This document shows positions 1 to 15,794 of a stretch of DNA of 64,000 nucleotides, piece by piece. The position numbers and the translations under genes were made by a program. The notes below the pieces were generated by a model. It saw only the letters and a program-made list of their open reading frames with translations. It did not search any database and was not told where the DNA came from. Each line of letters opens with the position of its first letter. The first letter of the stretch is position 1. This stretch comes from Cacajao melanocephalus. Taxonomy: Eukaryota > Chordata > Mammalia > Primates > Pitheciidae. The stretch is from the NCBI GenBank assembly GCA_963573385.1, contig CAUYLG010021640.1:1-64000 (forward strand), written 5' to 3'.

Positions 1-37
1 TATAATATAGCAAAAAGGTTTAAAATCTGCCAGCCTT

Positions 38-348
<311 letters not shown>

Positions 349-1407
349 TATGCCAGCCTCCATGAAAAAAGGGAAGGAACCATGATTGACTCTTTACTTT
401 GTGTGGTGTTTTGGTTTTGTTGAATTCAAAGAGTGAGACTCCTGTGTGTTTGGCAAATTTATTTATCTAATTTTAGTGTAGAATAATCTTCAACTGTAAG
501 TTTTCAAGATATACTTGATAGCATATTCCAATATATATAATGAGGAATTCTCTTAAAGAAGTTTAACTGTTTTTTATGGACTAGATATCCGATTTTTAAA
601 GCCTTGTGAATTACGATCACATGGTTGTTTTCTGATCTGTGAGGTTAGCATCAGTGAATAAAAGTCCAAGAGAGCCTCGGTAATCCATTGAAAAGAATAG
701 CACAGCCAGTGACTCTGCAGGCAAAGGGAAGTGTTTTCAGTTGCTTTTTACTATAAACAGTATAACCTGCAAAGGCATATTTCATAACTTGCCCAAATGG
801 TTTTGAAATGTTCTTTTGCTCTTGAGGCAACAGCTATTCACAGTTGATGATAACCACCCCCAGGACTGGTTACACAATCTGCAAGAGAGTGCCCTTTCTT
901 TCAAAAAGTAATAGAAACCTAAGAAAGCAGGAGCAGAACCATACACCAAGTACCGGGGCCTCCAAGCCCGGGGACCCACAAACTGCACAGGTCATCTGTT
1001 CATGAAGCTGGCCCTGGCTGCCCCGTCTGATGGATTTAATATATTTTAAACCATCAAACAAATTTAAGGAACATCCAAGCGTAAGGCCGTTACTGGATAT
1101 ATTTACTAACAGTTACCAATATTTAACAACCTTCACTTTGCTCCACAAAAGGTCTTCTTTCTTTGCCAAAAATCATGTTTTAGAATAAAATAGACACAAC
1201 TTCAACATTATTTTTTAAATACAAGTTACGTAAGTACATCTCCCACATCTTCTGTGAATTTAAATAAATTGCTTTATTTGTTTTAGGCTGAAAGTGTGAA
1301 TTCAGTGTGAATTTCATGCCATGCTGTCGTTCACATGTTGACATAACCTGCCTTTCTCCTTTCACAAAGGCTAAACTATCAAACAAGCTGAATTTTGAAG
1401 AATTTAG
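349..1407. other. Intergenic, no gene recognised
   Basis: AT-rich single-copy-looking sequence. The short reading frames here have no recognisable protein similarity. No repeat is identified by eye. Confidence 0.5.
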
Positions 1408-2430
1408 GGTAATACTGGCCTGACGGAATAAGTCTGAAAGTATTCCCTCCTCCTCTATTATTTGGAATAGTTTGGGTAGGAATGGTATTAGTTCTTTAAA
1501 TGTTTGTAGAATTCAGCAGTGAAACCATCAAGTCCTGGGCTTTTCTTTACTGGGAGACTTCTTATTATGGCTTCCATCTCATTACTTGTTATTGGTCTGT
1601 TCAGGTTTTGGATTTCTTCCTTGTTCAATCTTGGTAGGTTGTGTGTGTCTAGGAATTTGTCCATTTCTTCTAGATTTTCCAATTTATTAGAATAGTTGGT
1701 CATAGTAACCACAAATAATCCTTTGAGTTTCTGCAGTATCAATTGAATGTCTCCTTTTTCATTTCTGATTTTATTTATTTGGCTCTTCTCTCTTTTTTGC
1801 TTAGTCTGGCTAAAGTTTTTTTCAATTTGGTTTAACTTTTCAAAAAACCAACTTTTGGTTTCATTGATCTTTTGTATTTTTTTTTTCATTTCAATTTCAT
1901 TTATTTTTCTCTAAGCTTTATTATTTCTTCTACTAATTTTGGGTTCGTTTGCTGTTGCCTTTTTAGTTCTTTAAGATGCATCGTTAGATGACTTATCTGA
2001 AGTTTTTTCTCCTTTTGAGGTAGGCACTTAGCAGCTGTAAGCTTCCCTCTTAGTACTGCCTTTGCTGTATTCCATAGGTTTTGCTATACATGTTTCCATT
2101 ATCATTTGTTTCAAGAGATTTTTCAATTTCCTTCTTAATTTCTTCGTTGACCCACTAGTTATTCAGGAGCATATTGTTTAATTTCCATGTACTTGTATAG
2201 TTTCTGAAAATCCTCTGGTTATTAATTTCTAGTTTTATTCCATTGTAGTCAAGGAAGATACTTGATATTCTTTCAATTAAGACTTATTTTGTGACCTAAC
2301 GTATCCTTGAGAACACATCATGTGTTGAGGAAAGGAATGTGTATTCTGCAGCTCTTGGATGAGATGTTTAGAGAATATCTGTTAGATCCATTTGGGCTAT
2401 AGTGCAGATTAAGTTGATTCTGAAGAATTT
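1408..2430 (-). mobile_element. L1 remnant, internal ORF2 fragment, antisense
   Basis: On the minus strand, 1488-1889 reads as the start of the L1 ORF2 reverse-transcriptase region, including the KSPGLDGF motif. The reading frame is broken on both sides. Both ends of the element are missing, so this is a dead internal piece. Confidence 0.85.
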
Positions 2431-2584
2431 AGACTTCCTGTCCCTAGGGACTAAAATAACAGATATCTATTTATTTCCCACACCTTGAGAAAATTTCCTC
2501 ACCAAGACTTATCCAAAGCAGTCATTTGGAAAGATAAATTTTAGGGTTCTCTCAGAGAGCAAATCTGATGAAGGCTGCAAACAT

Positions 2585-3020
2585 AATGTGTTCTTACTTT
2601 GTGCCAGGCACTGTTCTAAGTCCTTTACTTGCAGTAATTCATTTAATTCTCACAAAATCTCCCATCGCATAGGAAATGAGAACCCATCACTTCTGCCACA
2701 GTCTGTCCTAAAGAGCAAGTCAACAAGTTTGGCCCACACTCAAGAGGTGGAATATTAAGCTTTACCTCTTGAGAGAAAAAAATACCGAATAATTTGTGGG
2801 CACATTTTAAAACCACCACATTGACATATGGATTACATTTAAAGCCATGAGATTTACTAAGATCATCAAAGGAGTGAGGGTGAAGAGGAAAGAAGAGGAG
2901 ACCTAAGACTGAGACATAGGCTGCTTCCACACCCAAAGGTTATTTCTGTATTTTAGGAAGGCAACCGAGGCACTAAAGTTAGGTGACCTCCCAATATCAC
3001 CAAGCCGGTGATCTGAGTTC
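2585..3020 (-). repeat. MIR, antisense, split by an insertion
   Basis: TGTGCCAGGCACTGTTCTAAG at 2601 onward and the later 'aggcaaccgaggcactaaagtt' block near 2958 match the two halves of an antisense MIR. About 270 bp (2663-2935) of LTR-like and L2-like sequence lies between them. Confidence 0.6.
2663..2935 (+). repeat. Inserted LTR::L2 junction fragment
   Basis: The segment matches, at the same junction, the LTR-like to L2 transition near 4700-4900: AAAACCACCACATTGACATA here against AAAACCATCTCATTGACATA there, and both continue into GATTACATTTAAAGCC. It sits inside a MIR, so it appears to be a displaced copy. Confidence 0.45.
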
Positions 3021-3115
3021 AGCAAATCAACAGACTAATGGAGGTGAGTCCCCTGATATTTGCCATTTGGTCTGGTGTGTTGAATCCATGAAACATTTTA
3101 TTTCTTCTTGAGTTC

Positions 3116-4306
3116 TTGGACTCAGCATTCAAGCCACCAAATGATGGTGCCAGTCATGTAACCATTCATGCATTTGTTCAACAAATGTTTGCTAAGCAGC
3201 TCTATATGTCAGGCGCTATTCTAGGCACTTGGGATAAAATAGAAAAAGAGTCCTGCTCTTATGGGACTTACATTCTAGTAGGGGAGATAGAAAATAGATG
3301 AGAAACATAGTAAATGATCTAGTATATTAGAAAGTGGTATGTGCCATGGGACGAAAGTAGAGTTGGTTGAGGGGAATTGGCAATTCACAGCAAGAGCGTG
3401 GTTAGTTGCAGTATTAAGAGTGGCCTCTGTGGGCCTCATTGCAAAAGGGAGTTTTGAGCAAAAATGTGGAGTTGGCCAAGCAGATACCTAGAGGAAGATC
3501 ATTGCATTCATGGCAGAGGAAACAGCAAGAGCAGAGGCCCAGAGCGTGGAGCGTGCCAAGCACATTGGGGAATAATAGCAGGAGGCCTACAGGGACGGAG
3601 AGAAGGAAGTGAAAGCTGGAGAACAGAGGAGGAGGTCGGCAGGAGGCAGGTGCCAGATCAAACACGGTTTCATGGGCCCTTGGCGGGACTTCGGCTGGTC
3701 TTTCTTGCTGAGTGAGATGGAAAGCCATTGAAAACATGACAGCAGAGTAATAATACAATCTCGCTTTTGTGTTAAAAGATTCAGTCTGGCTGCTTTGCTG
3801 AAAACAGCATGGGGCTCAGGGAGATGCCAGGGGGTAGGAAGACGGGGAAGTGTTTGAAGATGACTGCAGAAAATCCAGGCATGGAATGATGGTGGCTCAC
3901 ACCGGAGAAACTGCAGTTGAGGTGGTAAGATGTGACTGAATTCTGAGTACGCTTTGAAGGTGAAACCAACCTGCCAAATTGGAGGTGGAGCTTTCTCTCC
4001 TTTTGGGAGAAATCAAAGAGGACTGAAATTCCCTGGCCTGAAATTCACATCTTGATGTATTGAGTAGCCAACAGCCACTCTGCGAAGTTGGTATCACTTC
4101 TTCATCACACCTTGCCTGCTTCCCCAAGTCACAGAGTTACAATATAACAAAGGATGACGTTGCCTTCCACTGTGATGAGAAAGGCTGGAGTGGAGCAGGT
4201 TCTGGAGCTGTGAGATCAGCAGTTCAGTGTTGGATGTGTGAGCTCCAGATGCTGTTAGACATCTGTAGGAAAATGGTGAGAGGCAGTTGGATATCAGAGT
4301 CGACTG
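3116..4306 (-). repeat. L2 (LINE-2) 3' region, antisense
   Basis: The block begins with the antisense L2 3' end ('caacaaatgtttgctaagca' then 'gtcaggcgctattctaggca'). It continues through recognisable L2 segments, such as 'gaggaaacagcaagagcaga' near 3517 and 'gagatggaaagccattga' near 3714. A MIR-like piece interrupts it at 4045-4148. Confidence 0.75.
4045..4148 (-). repeat. MIR-like fragment, one of a similar pair
   Basis: The segment resembles an antisense MIR core. It is about 80% identical by eye to 6205-6305 ('tcttgatgtatt', 'agtagccaa', 'tccaagtcacagagtta' shared), closer than two random MIRs usually are. Confidence 0.45.
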
Positions 4307-4787
4307 TATTCGTTTTCTATTGCTGGACAAGTTTGCTCCAAGATTTGGCAGCTTACAACAAGAATCACTTATTACCCCTCAGTTTCTGTGGGTTGGGTAT
4401 CTGAGAGCCATGTAGCTGAGTGGTTCTGACTTAGAGGCTACAGTCAAAGTGTTAGACAGGGCTGCAGTCTTATTTGAAGACTAGTTTGGGGAAAGATCAG
4501 CTTTCAAGATCACTCACAAAGCTGATGCAGGCCTTGGAAGATCCACTTCCATGCCCACTTGTGTGGCTGTTAATAAGCCTCAGGTCCTCATCCTGTGAGC
4601 TTCACACAGCCCTTGGCTTACCCCAGAATGAATGAGCCAAAAGAGAATGAGGGAGTACCTACCATGAAAACCACAATACTTTTATAACCTCGTCTTGGAA
4701 ATGACATCCCATCATTTTTGCCATAATCTACTCACTAGAACCAGTCACCAAGGGTTGGTGGACATATTTTTTAAAACCATCTCATTG
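4307..4787. repeat. Old LTR-like interspersed repeat inserted in L2
   Basis: The 'ttttctattgctggacaagt' start, the 'gaagatccacttccatgccc' middle and the 'ataacctcgtcttggaaatg' segment are typical of an old, common LTR-like repeat of the mammalian MaLR/ERVL kind. The family name is not certain. It splits an L2 that resumes at 4788. Confidence 0.5.
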
Positions 4788-5240
4788 ACATACAGATTAC
4801 ATTTAAAGCCCTGAGTGTGATGAAAAATGAAAAGGGGATCAAAGACCATATCTTGGATGCTTCAACATTAAAAGGTTGGGGAGAAGAGGAGGAACCATCA
4901 AAGGAGGGCAAGAATGAGAGGCTTGAAAGTTGGGAGGACAATCGTGAGACTTTGGCATTTTGGAACCAAGTAAAGAAAGTGCATCAAGGAAGAGAGAGTG
5001 AGCAACTTTAGCAAAAGCTGCTGTGGGATGAGGTAGTCATTTATACTGACTCGCCCAGGAAGGTTCCCAGCTCATATCTGCTTTCGTCCTGCTGTTATTA
5101 CTAATCATGCTCCCTTTCACTCTCAAAAGGAGCCAGATTTGACAAAAATCTTATGGACATCCGATACCCAAGTGAAGTAATGTGAGATTTGGGGATTGGA
5201 TCATGCATCACGGAGGTCACTGGTGATAATGAGGGATCAT
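4788..5240 (-). repeat. L2, antisense, continuation beyond the LTR-like insertion
   Basis: 'ggagaagaggaggaaccatc' near 4880 and 'agtaaagaaagtgcatcaag' near 4969 follow the antisense L2 consensus. The order continues the L2 fragment that ends at 4306. Confidence 0.65.
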
Positions 5241-5438
5241 TGTCTAATTGTGTCTTACTGTGGGACATACATCGGCATACCTTTGCATTCTAAATACTTT
5301 TTCTACTAAAAGCTATTACAGAGCTAAGTAAACTATTAGCTAATATTAGCATAAGTATAACATAAAATAACATATCAAATTAAAGTCAGATTTTAAAAAC
5401 ACAAGCTCAATTCTTTCACTAAATTTTAACTCTTCTCA

Positions 5439-5805
<367 letters not shown>

Positions 5806-5818
5806 AATTCATTTTATG

Positions 5819-6923
<1,105 letters not shown>

Positions 6924-6979
6924 GGTACAAAACATTTTTGTTACCCATAGTCACCCTGCTCTGCTATCAAACAATGAAT

Positions 6980-7112
6980 TTAGGCCCAGTACGGTGGCTC
7001 ATGCCTATAATCCCAACACTTTGGGGGGCCAAGGTGGGAAGATTGCTTGCGCCCAGGAATTTAAGGCTGGCTTAGGCAACACAACGAGACCCGGTCTCCA
7101 GTTTTTTTTTAA
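6980..7112 (+). mobile_element. Alu left-arm monomer, inside L1
   Basis: Only the left arm is present, from GGCCCAGTACGGTGGCTCAT to GAGACCCGGTCTCCA, followed by a T-rich stretch. Confidence 0.8.
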
Positions 7113-7750
7113 TTATGTTTTAAAAATTGAATTAATTTCTTCTGTCTAATTCTGTATGTGTATTCTTTAACCCCGTTCTCATCATCCTCACCCTTTTACC
7201 CCAGTCACCTTTCCCAGTCTCTGTTCTCTGTCTTTCCACTTTCTACCACCATGTGGTCAAATGTTTCAGCTCCCACATCTAAGTGGGAGAACATGCGATA
7301 TTTGTCTTTTTGTACTTGGCTTATTTCACTTACAATAATCACCTCCAGTTCCAGCTACATTGCTGCAAATGACTTGATTTCATTCTTCTTAATGGCTGAA
7401 TAAGGTTCCACTGTGTAGATATGCCACATTTTCTTTATCCATTCTTCTGTCGAGGGGCACTTAGGTTGATTCCATATCATTGTCCTGTAAATAGTGCTAC
7501 AACAAACATAGGAGTACAAGTATCCCTTTAGAGACTGATTTCTTTTCCTTTGGGTAAAAACCCAGGTGTGGAATTGTCAGATAGAACGGTAATTCTATTT
7601 TCAGTTTTTTGAGAAATGTCCATACTATTTTCCGTAATGGCTGTACTAGTTTACATTCCCACCAACAGTGTAGAAGAGCTTCCTTCTCTCCACATCCTTG
7701 CCAACAGCTCTTATATTTTAATAACAGCCATTCTAACTAGGGTAAAATGA

Positions 7751-8142
<392 letters not shown>

Positions 8143-8636
8143 CACTTTTTAATGGGATTATTTGATTTTTTCTGTCAAGTTGTTTGAGTTCCTTGTATAT
8201 TCTTGATATTAGTCCCCTGTAAGAATAGTTTGCAAATATTTTTTCTCATTCAACAGCTTGTCTCTTTACTCTGTTGATTATTTCTTTTGCTGTGTAGAAG
8301 CTTTTTAGTTTAATTAAGTCCCACTTGTCTATTTTTGTTTTTGTTGCCTGTGCTTTTGAGGTCTTAGTCATAAATTATTCTCCTAGACCAATGTCCAGGA
8401 GAGTTTTCCCTAAGTTTTCCTCTAGTATTTTTACAGTTTTGGGTCTTAGGTGGGTTTTGATCCATTTTGAGTTGATTTTTTTATATGGTGAGAGATACAG
8501 GCCTGGTTTCATTTTTTGGCATGTGGATATCTAATTCTCCCAGCACCATTTATTGAAAAGGGTATCCTTTCTCCAATGAAAGTTCTTGTCAGCTTTGTTG
8601 AAGATTAGTTAGTTGTAAACATGTGGCTTATTTCTG

Positions 8637-8995
8637 AGTTCTCTAGAAAGCAGAGATTATCTTCACTGCTGAGGTGAATATTGGCAAGGGAAAAATGGTA
8701 GAAATGAAAATTATTTCTAGAATTTTTCTAAGTGTTTCTGATATGAGTGGCATCCTCACTTTAACTACCTGAAACTATGAAATGATTGTATCCATAGAGA
8801 ATGTCATCTGCAGGCATCTGCCCTCTGACTCTAGGGCTGCAAGTGAGGAGAGGCTGGTCCCAGGAATCAGGCCATGCATTGCCACCATAGCTGCATTGAG
8901 TGCCTTTCACAAGAGATTCCCAAGCCGGGGAAATCAGCCAACTGGGAGGAAACAGGGAGGCAGGACATGACACAAAGGACTGGAAACTGAGATAA
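8637..8995. other. Intergenic, no gene recognised
   Basis: Mixed composition; nothing identified. The two overlapping short ORFs on opposite strands at about 8.76-8.97 kb show no recognisable similarity. Confidence 0.4.
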
Positions 8996-9600
8996 AAAAC
9001 CCAACACTCACTGAGCTGTGACTTTGTGATAAACTCTGTGATAAATCACTGTGTGATTACTTTACACACAGTGCCTAATTACCTTTATAATATCTCTATG
9101 CAGCAGGTGCTGTTTTAATTGGCTAGTGCCACAAAAGTGACACAGGACCAACCATCTCAAAATGTAGAAGCTCATGAAAACAAGCATTTACATCTGTTGA
9201 GGCATCTCCAGGTTCTCTAGCATTCCATTGATCTAAGCTGGATTCAGTGGGCTTGGGTGCCCAACACAGGCGTTCTCTAGTGTCTCTTATTCTTCTAGGA
9301 CCAGGAGGATGGATACTCAGGGCATGTGTTTCTAATGACAACTGAAGTGCAAGAGGGAAAACCTAGCCTCGCAAGGATGCGTCAGGCCTTTGCTTGCCTC
9401 GTGTACGCTAACATCCTATTGCCCAGACTCGTCAAATGGCAAGTTAAATATAGCACACTGCTATTCTTACAATCATCTTCCAGATGAGGATACCAGTAGA
9501 GGTTAGAAGACTTGTCCAATGTCCCACTAAGGTTAAGTGGAGAAACTGACACTCAACCCCAGTAGACTGGCCCCAGAGCCCAAGCTCTTATGCAAGGCAG
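8996..9600 (-). repeat. MIR, antisense, split by an unclassified insertion
   Basis: 8996-9113 and 9455-9600 look like the two parts of an antisense MIR ('cttccagatgaggataccag', 'agacttgtccaatgtcccac'). The middle, about 9114-9454, resembles an old LTR-like repeat ('ttggctagtgccacaaaagt'), family unknown. Confidence 0.5.
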
Positions 9601-10334
9601 CTCGACAGGGACCAGGCAAAAATTCATGTAGGCCATGAAAGACACATTAGAGTCAGACATGGATGGGAAAAAGACCAGAGGAAGGAGCAGGCTAGGCTCA
9701 GCCTAAGAGGAATCTGGCCTACGCTGGACCTCACATTCTAGGCCAAGGGTGGAATCATAAATTTTTCAAGTTTATACACACAGCTAAGTTAACCTCAAAA
9801 TCTTTACAGGATTCTCGTGAGTGACCCAAAAGTATGCTTTTTTCTTTTTTCGTATTTTCAAGTTGTCTACACTGAGCCAAAGTATAACTTTTATAAATAA
9901 AAAAATGGCTTGAGAATTGGTTCATGGAATTTTTCTGTTATATATTGAATATGTTTAAATACACTTTGAAGATTTTTTAAATTCGTGGAGTTCCAAAGAT
10001 TTTCCCCTCTACAAATATTGAGTCTAAGTCTTCAGAATTTTCATCTGAACCTAAAAATCTACTCCATTGACCTGGAATAAATTTCAATTACTTCAAAAAC
10101 TGTTTTCCAAGTATTGTAACAAATTCTGTATGCAATGGATAAAAAGGTAATAAAATCAATTTAAATTGACTTTAAATTTTTAGTATATACATTAAGTAAC
10201 CATTTATAACAAAAATAATTATAATTAAGGTTGATGAGAAGAGTCTTTTACGTTTTAAACTTTTAATTTTCTATTACAGCAAAATGATACCAATGTGGGC
10301 AATATTTCTTAAAACTTCAGTGTAATATAAGCAC
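9601..10334. other. Intergenic, AT-rich, no gene recognised
   Basis: Becomes strongly AT-rich after 9800. I see no repeat consensus. Confidence 0.4.
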
Positions 10335-10550
10335 TTGTCTTCTTCTGTTGATCAGCTACTTATTCCAAATCAAATTTATAATAGGCTAATGCATGATGAA
10401 ACAGTAATTCAAAGAGAAAAACCATCAAAGGAGAGATGGCAATCTTATTTTAACTCAAAAATAGATTTAAGAAAAAAAGAACAATTACTTAATAAGCAGA
10501 TGATGCAACACCAGTACTTTCATCGAAACAAAAAGATTCTTATGTACTGA
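10335..10550 (+). other. Isolated 71-codon open frame of unknown origin
   Basis: An open frame in AT-rich DNA encodes a charged, Lys/Gln-rich peptide (for example KPSKERWQSYFNSK). I do not recognise it. It has no splice or promoter context and could be chance, or a fragment of an old retrocopy or transposon. Confidence 0.2.
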
Positions 10551-10919
10551 TGTCATTGTGCAAGTGATACATACCACCCTGGTTTGTAAAACCACTACCT
10601 TAATTTTTTTTCAGCTACAGATACTTGCATGCACAAACTTTATCTTGGTTTTCAAAACCTTTAAATATAATTATGGCAAAACTTTTAATCATGTTATTGT
10701 TTTGCTATTAAGTATAAAACTTCCAAACTAGCCCATGTTATAAAATAGTATACACTTTATGTGCAATTGTTACAAAACAAGAGAGATTAATACATAAATC
10801 AATCACTAAATTTAAAAATATAGAAAAGCAGAATTTAAATATATCCAGATAGAAATTTTTTTAAATTAAAAAATTGGAAATAACAAAAGTTTTAAAATGT
10901 AAAAATAAAAAGATCTAGT

Positions 10920-11265
10920 TTGCAATTGCAAAAAATTAAAAATAGGAATAAATCTAAGAAAAATCATCAAGACCTTCATAGAGAAAGTTCATAATTAAAT
11001 ATGAAATGAGAGAAGACTTGAATAGTGAAGAGCTATACCACATTCATGGATGGCAAGACTCAATTTCTTCTCAAATCACTGTAAACTGCTACACCAATCA
11101 AGATCATCAAGGGATTTTTTAAAACATAACTGATTATTAAATTCTTAAATGTGCCAAAAAACCAAGGCAACTCTGTGAAGATAAACAAAGAAAGAAGACA
11201 GACTCTATCATTTACCAAAACAAACTATAAAGCCATAGACATTAAAACAGATGTCTTTGGGTAGT
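10920..11265 (+). mobile_element. Old L1 ORF2 remnant, sense
   Basis: 'aagaccttcatagagaaagt', 'ttcatggatggcaagactca' and 'aaaacaaactataaagcc' follow the order of the late L1 ORF2 coding region. Heavily decayed and frameless. Confidence 0.6.
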
Positions 11266-11724
11266 GGATTTATGAATGATTGCTTTTCTGTTATTTGCAG
11301 TTTTTCTGTATTTTTAAAAATTACCCACCTCCTCAAAAGAAAACATATAAAACAAATATGTACCTAGCTATTGCAAGAATAAGAAGGAGTTTTAAAAACC
11401 TCAAGTGTTTTTTGAACAGCATTTAGGAAAATCAGCACGAAGGCAGAGCTAACAACTGGTCCACGTTATACGGCTCAGCGAGCTGAATGTATAATCCTCT
11501 ACTAGTCACTGACTTAACTAGCAGTGTTTTGCATCATCACGGATTGTATTTCCAGATATAGAAATATATGTACATTTTCCATCAGTCTATCAGTAGATTC
11601 CAATTTTATTATTGTCACAGAAATAAAATGTTATATTTATATTAGTTTTAATAAATCTAAATGAAATTTGCTTTACTAAAAATCTTATGTATTTTTCCAT
11701 TTTATTTTATTTATTTATTTATTT

Positions 11725-12008
<284 letters not shown>

Positions 12009-12203
12009 AAACTTAGTGCTTAATATTCCTTATAATCCCAAAAATCCTTTTTTATAAACCATATGACTAGTTAAGTAGAAGTAGGATATTTCGGTTTCTA
12101 TCATTTTCCAGTGTGATTCTGTGGTGTGCCGACACCTGCAGAAAGGCCCTGCATTTCCAGCCCTGCTCTAGGAGATGAGCTCATTATTAAAAGTAATTTG
12201 CTT

Positions 12204-13052
12204 AATGACTTATTTTCCTCTGGGCAGATATCCAGTAGTGAGATTGCTGGACCAAATGATAGTTCTACTTTTATTTCTTCATGGAATCTCCACACTGTTT
12301 TCCATAGTGATTGTACTAGTTTATCTTCCCACCAGCAGTGTAAAAGTGTTCTCTTTTCACTGCATCCCCACCAATATCTACTGTTTTCGATTTTTGATTA
12401 TGGCCATTCTTGCGTGAGTAAGGTGATATCACATTGTGGTTTTGATTTGCATTTCTCTAATCATTAGCGATGTTGAGAATTTTGTCATATGTTTGTTGGC
12501 CATTTGTATGTCTTCTTTTGGAATTGTCTATTCGCGTCCTTTTTTGATGGGATTGTTTGGGGATTTTCTTGCTAATTTGTTTGAGTTTGTTGTAGATTCT
12601 GGATATTAGTCCTTTGTCGGATGTATAGATCGTGAAGAGTTTTCTCCCACTCTGCCAGTTGTCTACTTACTCTGCTGATTGTTTCTTTTGCTCTGCAGAA
12701 ATTTTTAGTTTAATTAAGTCCCACCTGTTTCTCATTGTTTCCATCCAACCTGGATGGAATTAGAGACCATTATTCTAAATGAAGTAACTCAGGAATGGAA
12801 AACCAAACATCATATGATCTCACTCAAGTGGGAGCTAAGCTATGAGGATGCAAAGGCATAAGCATGATACAGTGGACTTTGGGGACTTGGAGAAAAGGGT
12901 GGGAGGTGGGTGAGGGATAAAAGACTACCTATTGGGTACAGTGTATACTGCTGTGGTGATGGGTGCACCAAAATCTCGCAAATCACCTCTAAAGAACTTA
13001 TGCATGTAACCCAACACCTCCTGTTCCCCAAAACCTATGGAAATTTTTTTTA
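12204..13052 (+). mobile_element. Twin-primed (5'-inverted) L1 insertion with target-site duplication
   Basis: 12204-12735 is L1 ORF2 sequence in antisense, while 12742-13050 is the L1 3' end in sense ('ggaatggaaaaccaaacatc', 'gtatactgctgtggtgatgg'). AAAAGTAATTTGCTT at 12189-12203 and AAAAGCAATTTGCTT at 13053-13067 differ at one base and bracket the whole unit. Confidence 0.85.
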
Positions 13053-13149
13053 AAAAGCAATTTGCTTTATCTGCTTTTTCTTGGGAGATGAAACTTCTGC
13101 CCAAGAGGTGCTGGATTATCTCACTTGGTTGAGCTCGTTAGGTTTAGTG

Positions 13150-13350
13150 ATGAGCAGGGCAGAGTTTGGCAATGAGTGTGAGCTTTGGACACAGTTTCAA
13201 ATCCCTGTCTTTTAATCTTGGAACTCTGTTCAGCTTGGCCACACATTCCCTCACCTATGAAATAAGGAAAACAGAGCTCACTTATAGAGCATTGGTAAAG
13301 ATTTAATGTTAATGGGTCAAGTCATGGATGCTCAACAAATATTAGTTATT
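13150..13350 (+). repeat. MIR, sense
   Basis: 'gagctttggacacagtttca', 'cctcacctatgaaataagga' and 'tggatgctcaacaaatatta' appear in MIR order. Confidence 0.65.
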
Positions 13351-14231
<881 letters not shown>

Positions 14232-14524
14232 ATATTTCAAGTTTCTTAAAGGCGTTATATCTCTTACGTTGCACTGTTAACACCTAAGCTAGAATGGACC
14301 CCTGCCAGGAGTGCAGTTCTGACTGGAAGGACTGTGCTGTCATAGACGTGGCCAGCCTCTGTTTCATTAACACAGTAGACACTGTCCCACACCTCTGTCA
14401 CTAGAGAGAAGCTAAGTAAGTCCATTCTACTGCACCATGAGACTTTCTGTGTGCCTGCTGATACGGCCAAATACCACTACTCATGACTTTAGTCTTTCTG
14501 GATTAAGTGATACAGTAAAGAGCT

Positions 14525-14745
14525 AACATTTTACTGTGTGTTGCCTGTGGACCAGGCAGTAGACTGTCATTTCCATATTATTTCTAGAATTGGGCCCTCA
14601 TCGCAACCTATCGCTGGTGATTTTATTCTCAGCTTGAGGACTGAAACGCTGCTGCTTGGGCTATCTCCTTGCCTAAATTTACAGCACGAGTACGCAGTGA
14701 AGTTGGGATTTGAACCCGGATTTGCTTGTGCTTTAAACAGCTATG
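14525..14745 (-). repeat. MIR, antisense
   Basis: Ends with 'gaagttgggatttgaacccg', the antisense MIR 5' region. The remainder is decayed. Confidence 0.6.
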
Positions 14746-15383
14746 CGGGGGCCTCATAGGTCTGAGCCCAGAGGTTTCAGTAGTTTATTTGGTCTAGGCT
14801 TTCTCGATGTAGTGAAAAAATTGCAAAACAACATTTAAGGAAAAGTTATAAAATAAAACAATTGGTCCCAGGAGGTTATAACCCAATTTCACCAAGATAT
14901 TTTAATTAAAGAAAGTATCTACATTTGCCTCCTTATTCCTCATTTTATAGCTCATGTGTTCTGTAAAACTGTTTAACTCTTGGTAGTTCAAATATCCCAG
15001 AAGATATTTTCTCCTTGAATTGTTCAGAGTTAAGATTTCCTCATTGCAGGTCTCTGTTTATTTTTACTACATGCCAAATGTTTTTATTTTCTGTCAAACA
15101 GTTCTTCCTCGGAATGCTGTACTCTGTAACCAGGGAGAGACCCAGCACAAGGCTGGGAGCAGCTGGGAGACAAAACAGATGGCAGCTTTGCCAGTGGAAT
15201 CACCACGTCCCCTGCTGCCTCCAACTTCCTCCCCCACGATTTCCACTGGGGCTGGTTCTGCTTACAGATTCACGCTAGGGACATGAATAATAGAAGTGAA
15301 CAATGAAATAGAGGAACTTGAAAACCCATCCCCCTTTACTTAGATAATGGCCACCCTGTTTTTCCTTTTTTTCTCTCTCTCTC
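14746..15383. other. Intergenic, no gene recognised
   Basis: Nothing identified except a short CT-rich run at about 15372-15383, leading into the Alu tail. Confidence 0.45.
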
Positions 15384-15677
<294 letters not shown>

Positions 15678-15794
15678 TAAGTATGTTCTCACTAAGTCAA
15701 GACAGAGGGTCCCCTTTAGCACGAGACTGAGACAGTGGGGTGAGGCAGGAGCCAAAATGTTCTTCTCTTCCTTCCCCCAGATCCATCCAATGAC

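Noticed and set aside
1488..1889. 133-codon minus-strand frame resembling reverse transcriptase
   Set aside because: It is an L1 ORF2 remnant with broken ends, recorded as a mobile-element fragment rather than a gene.
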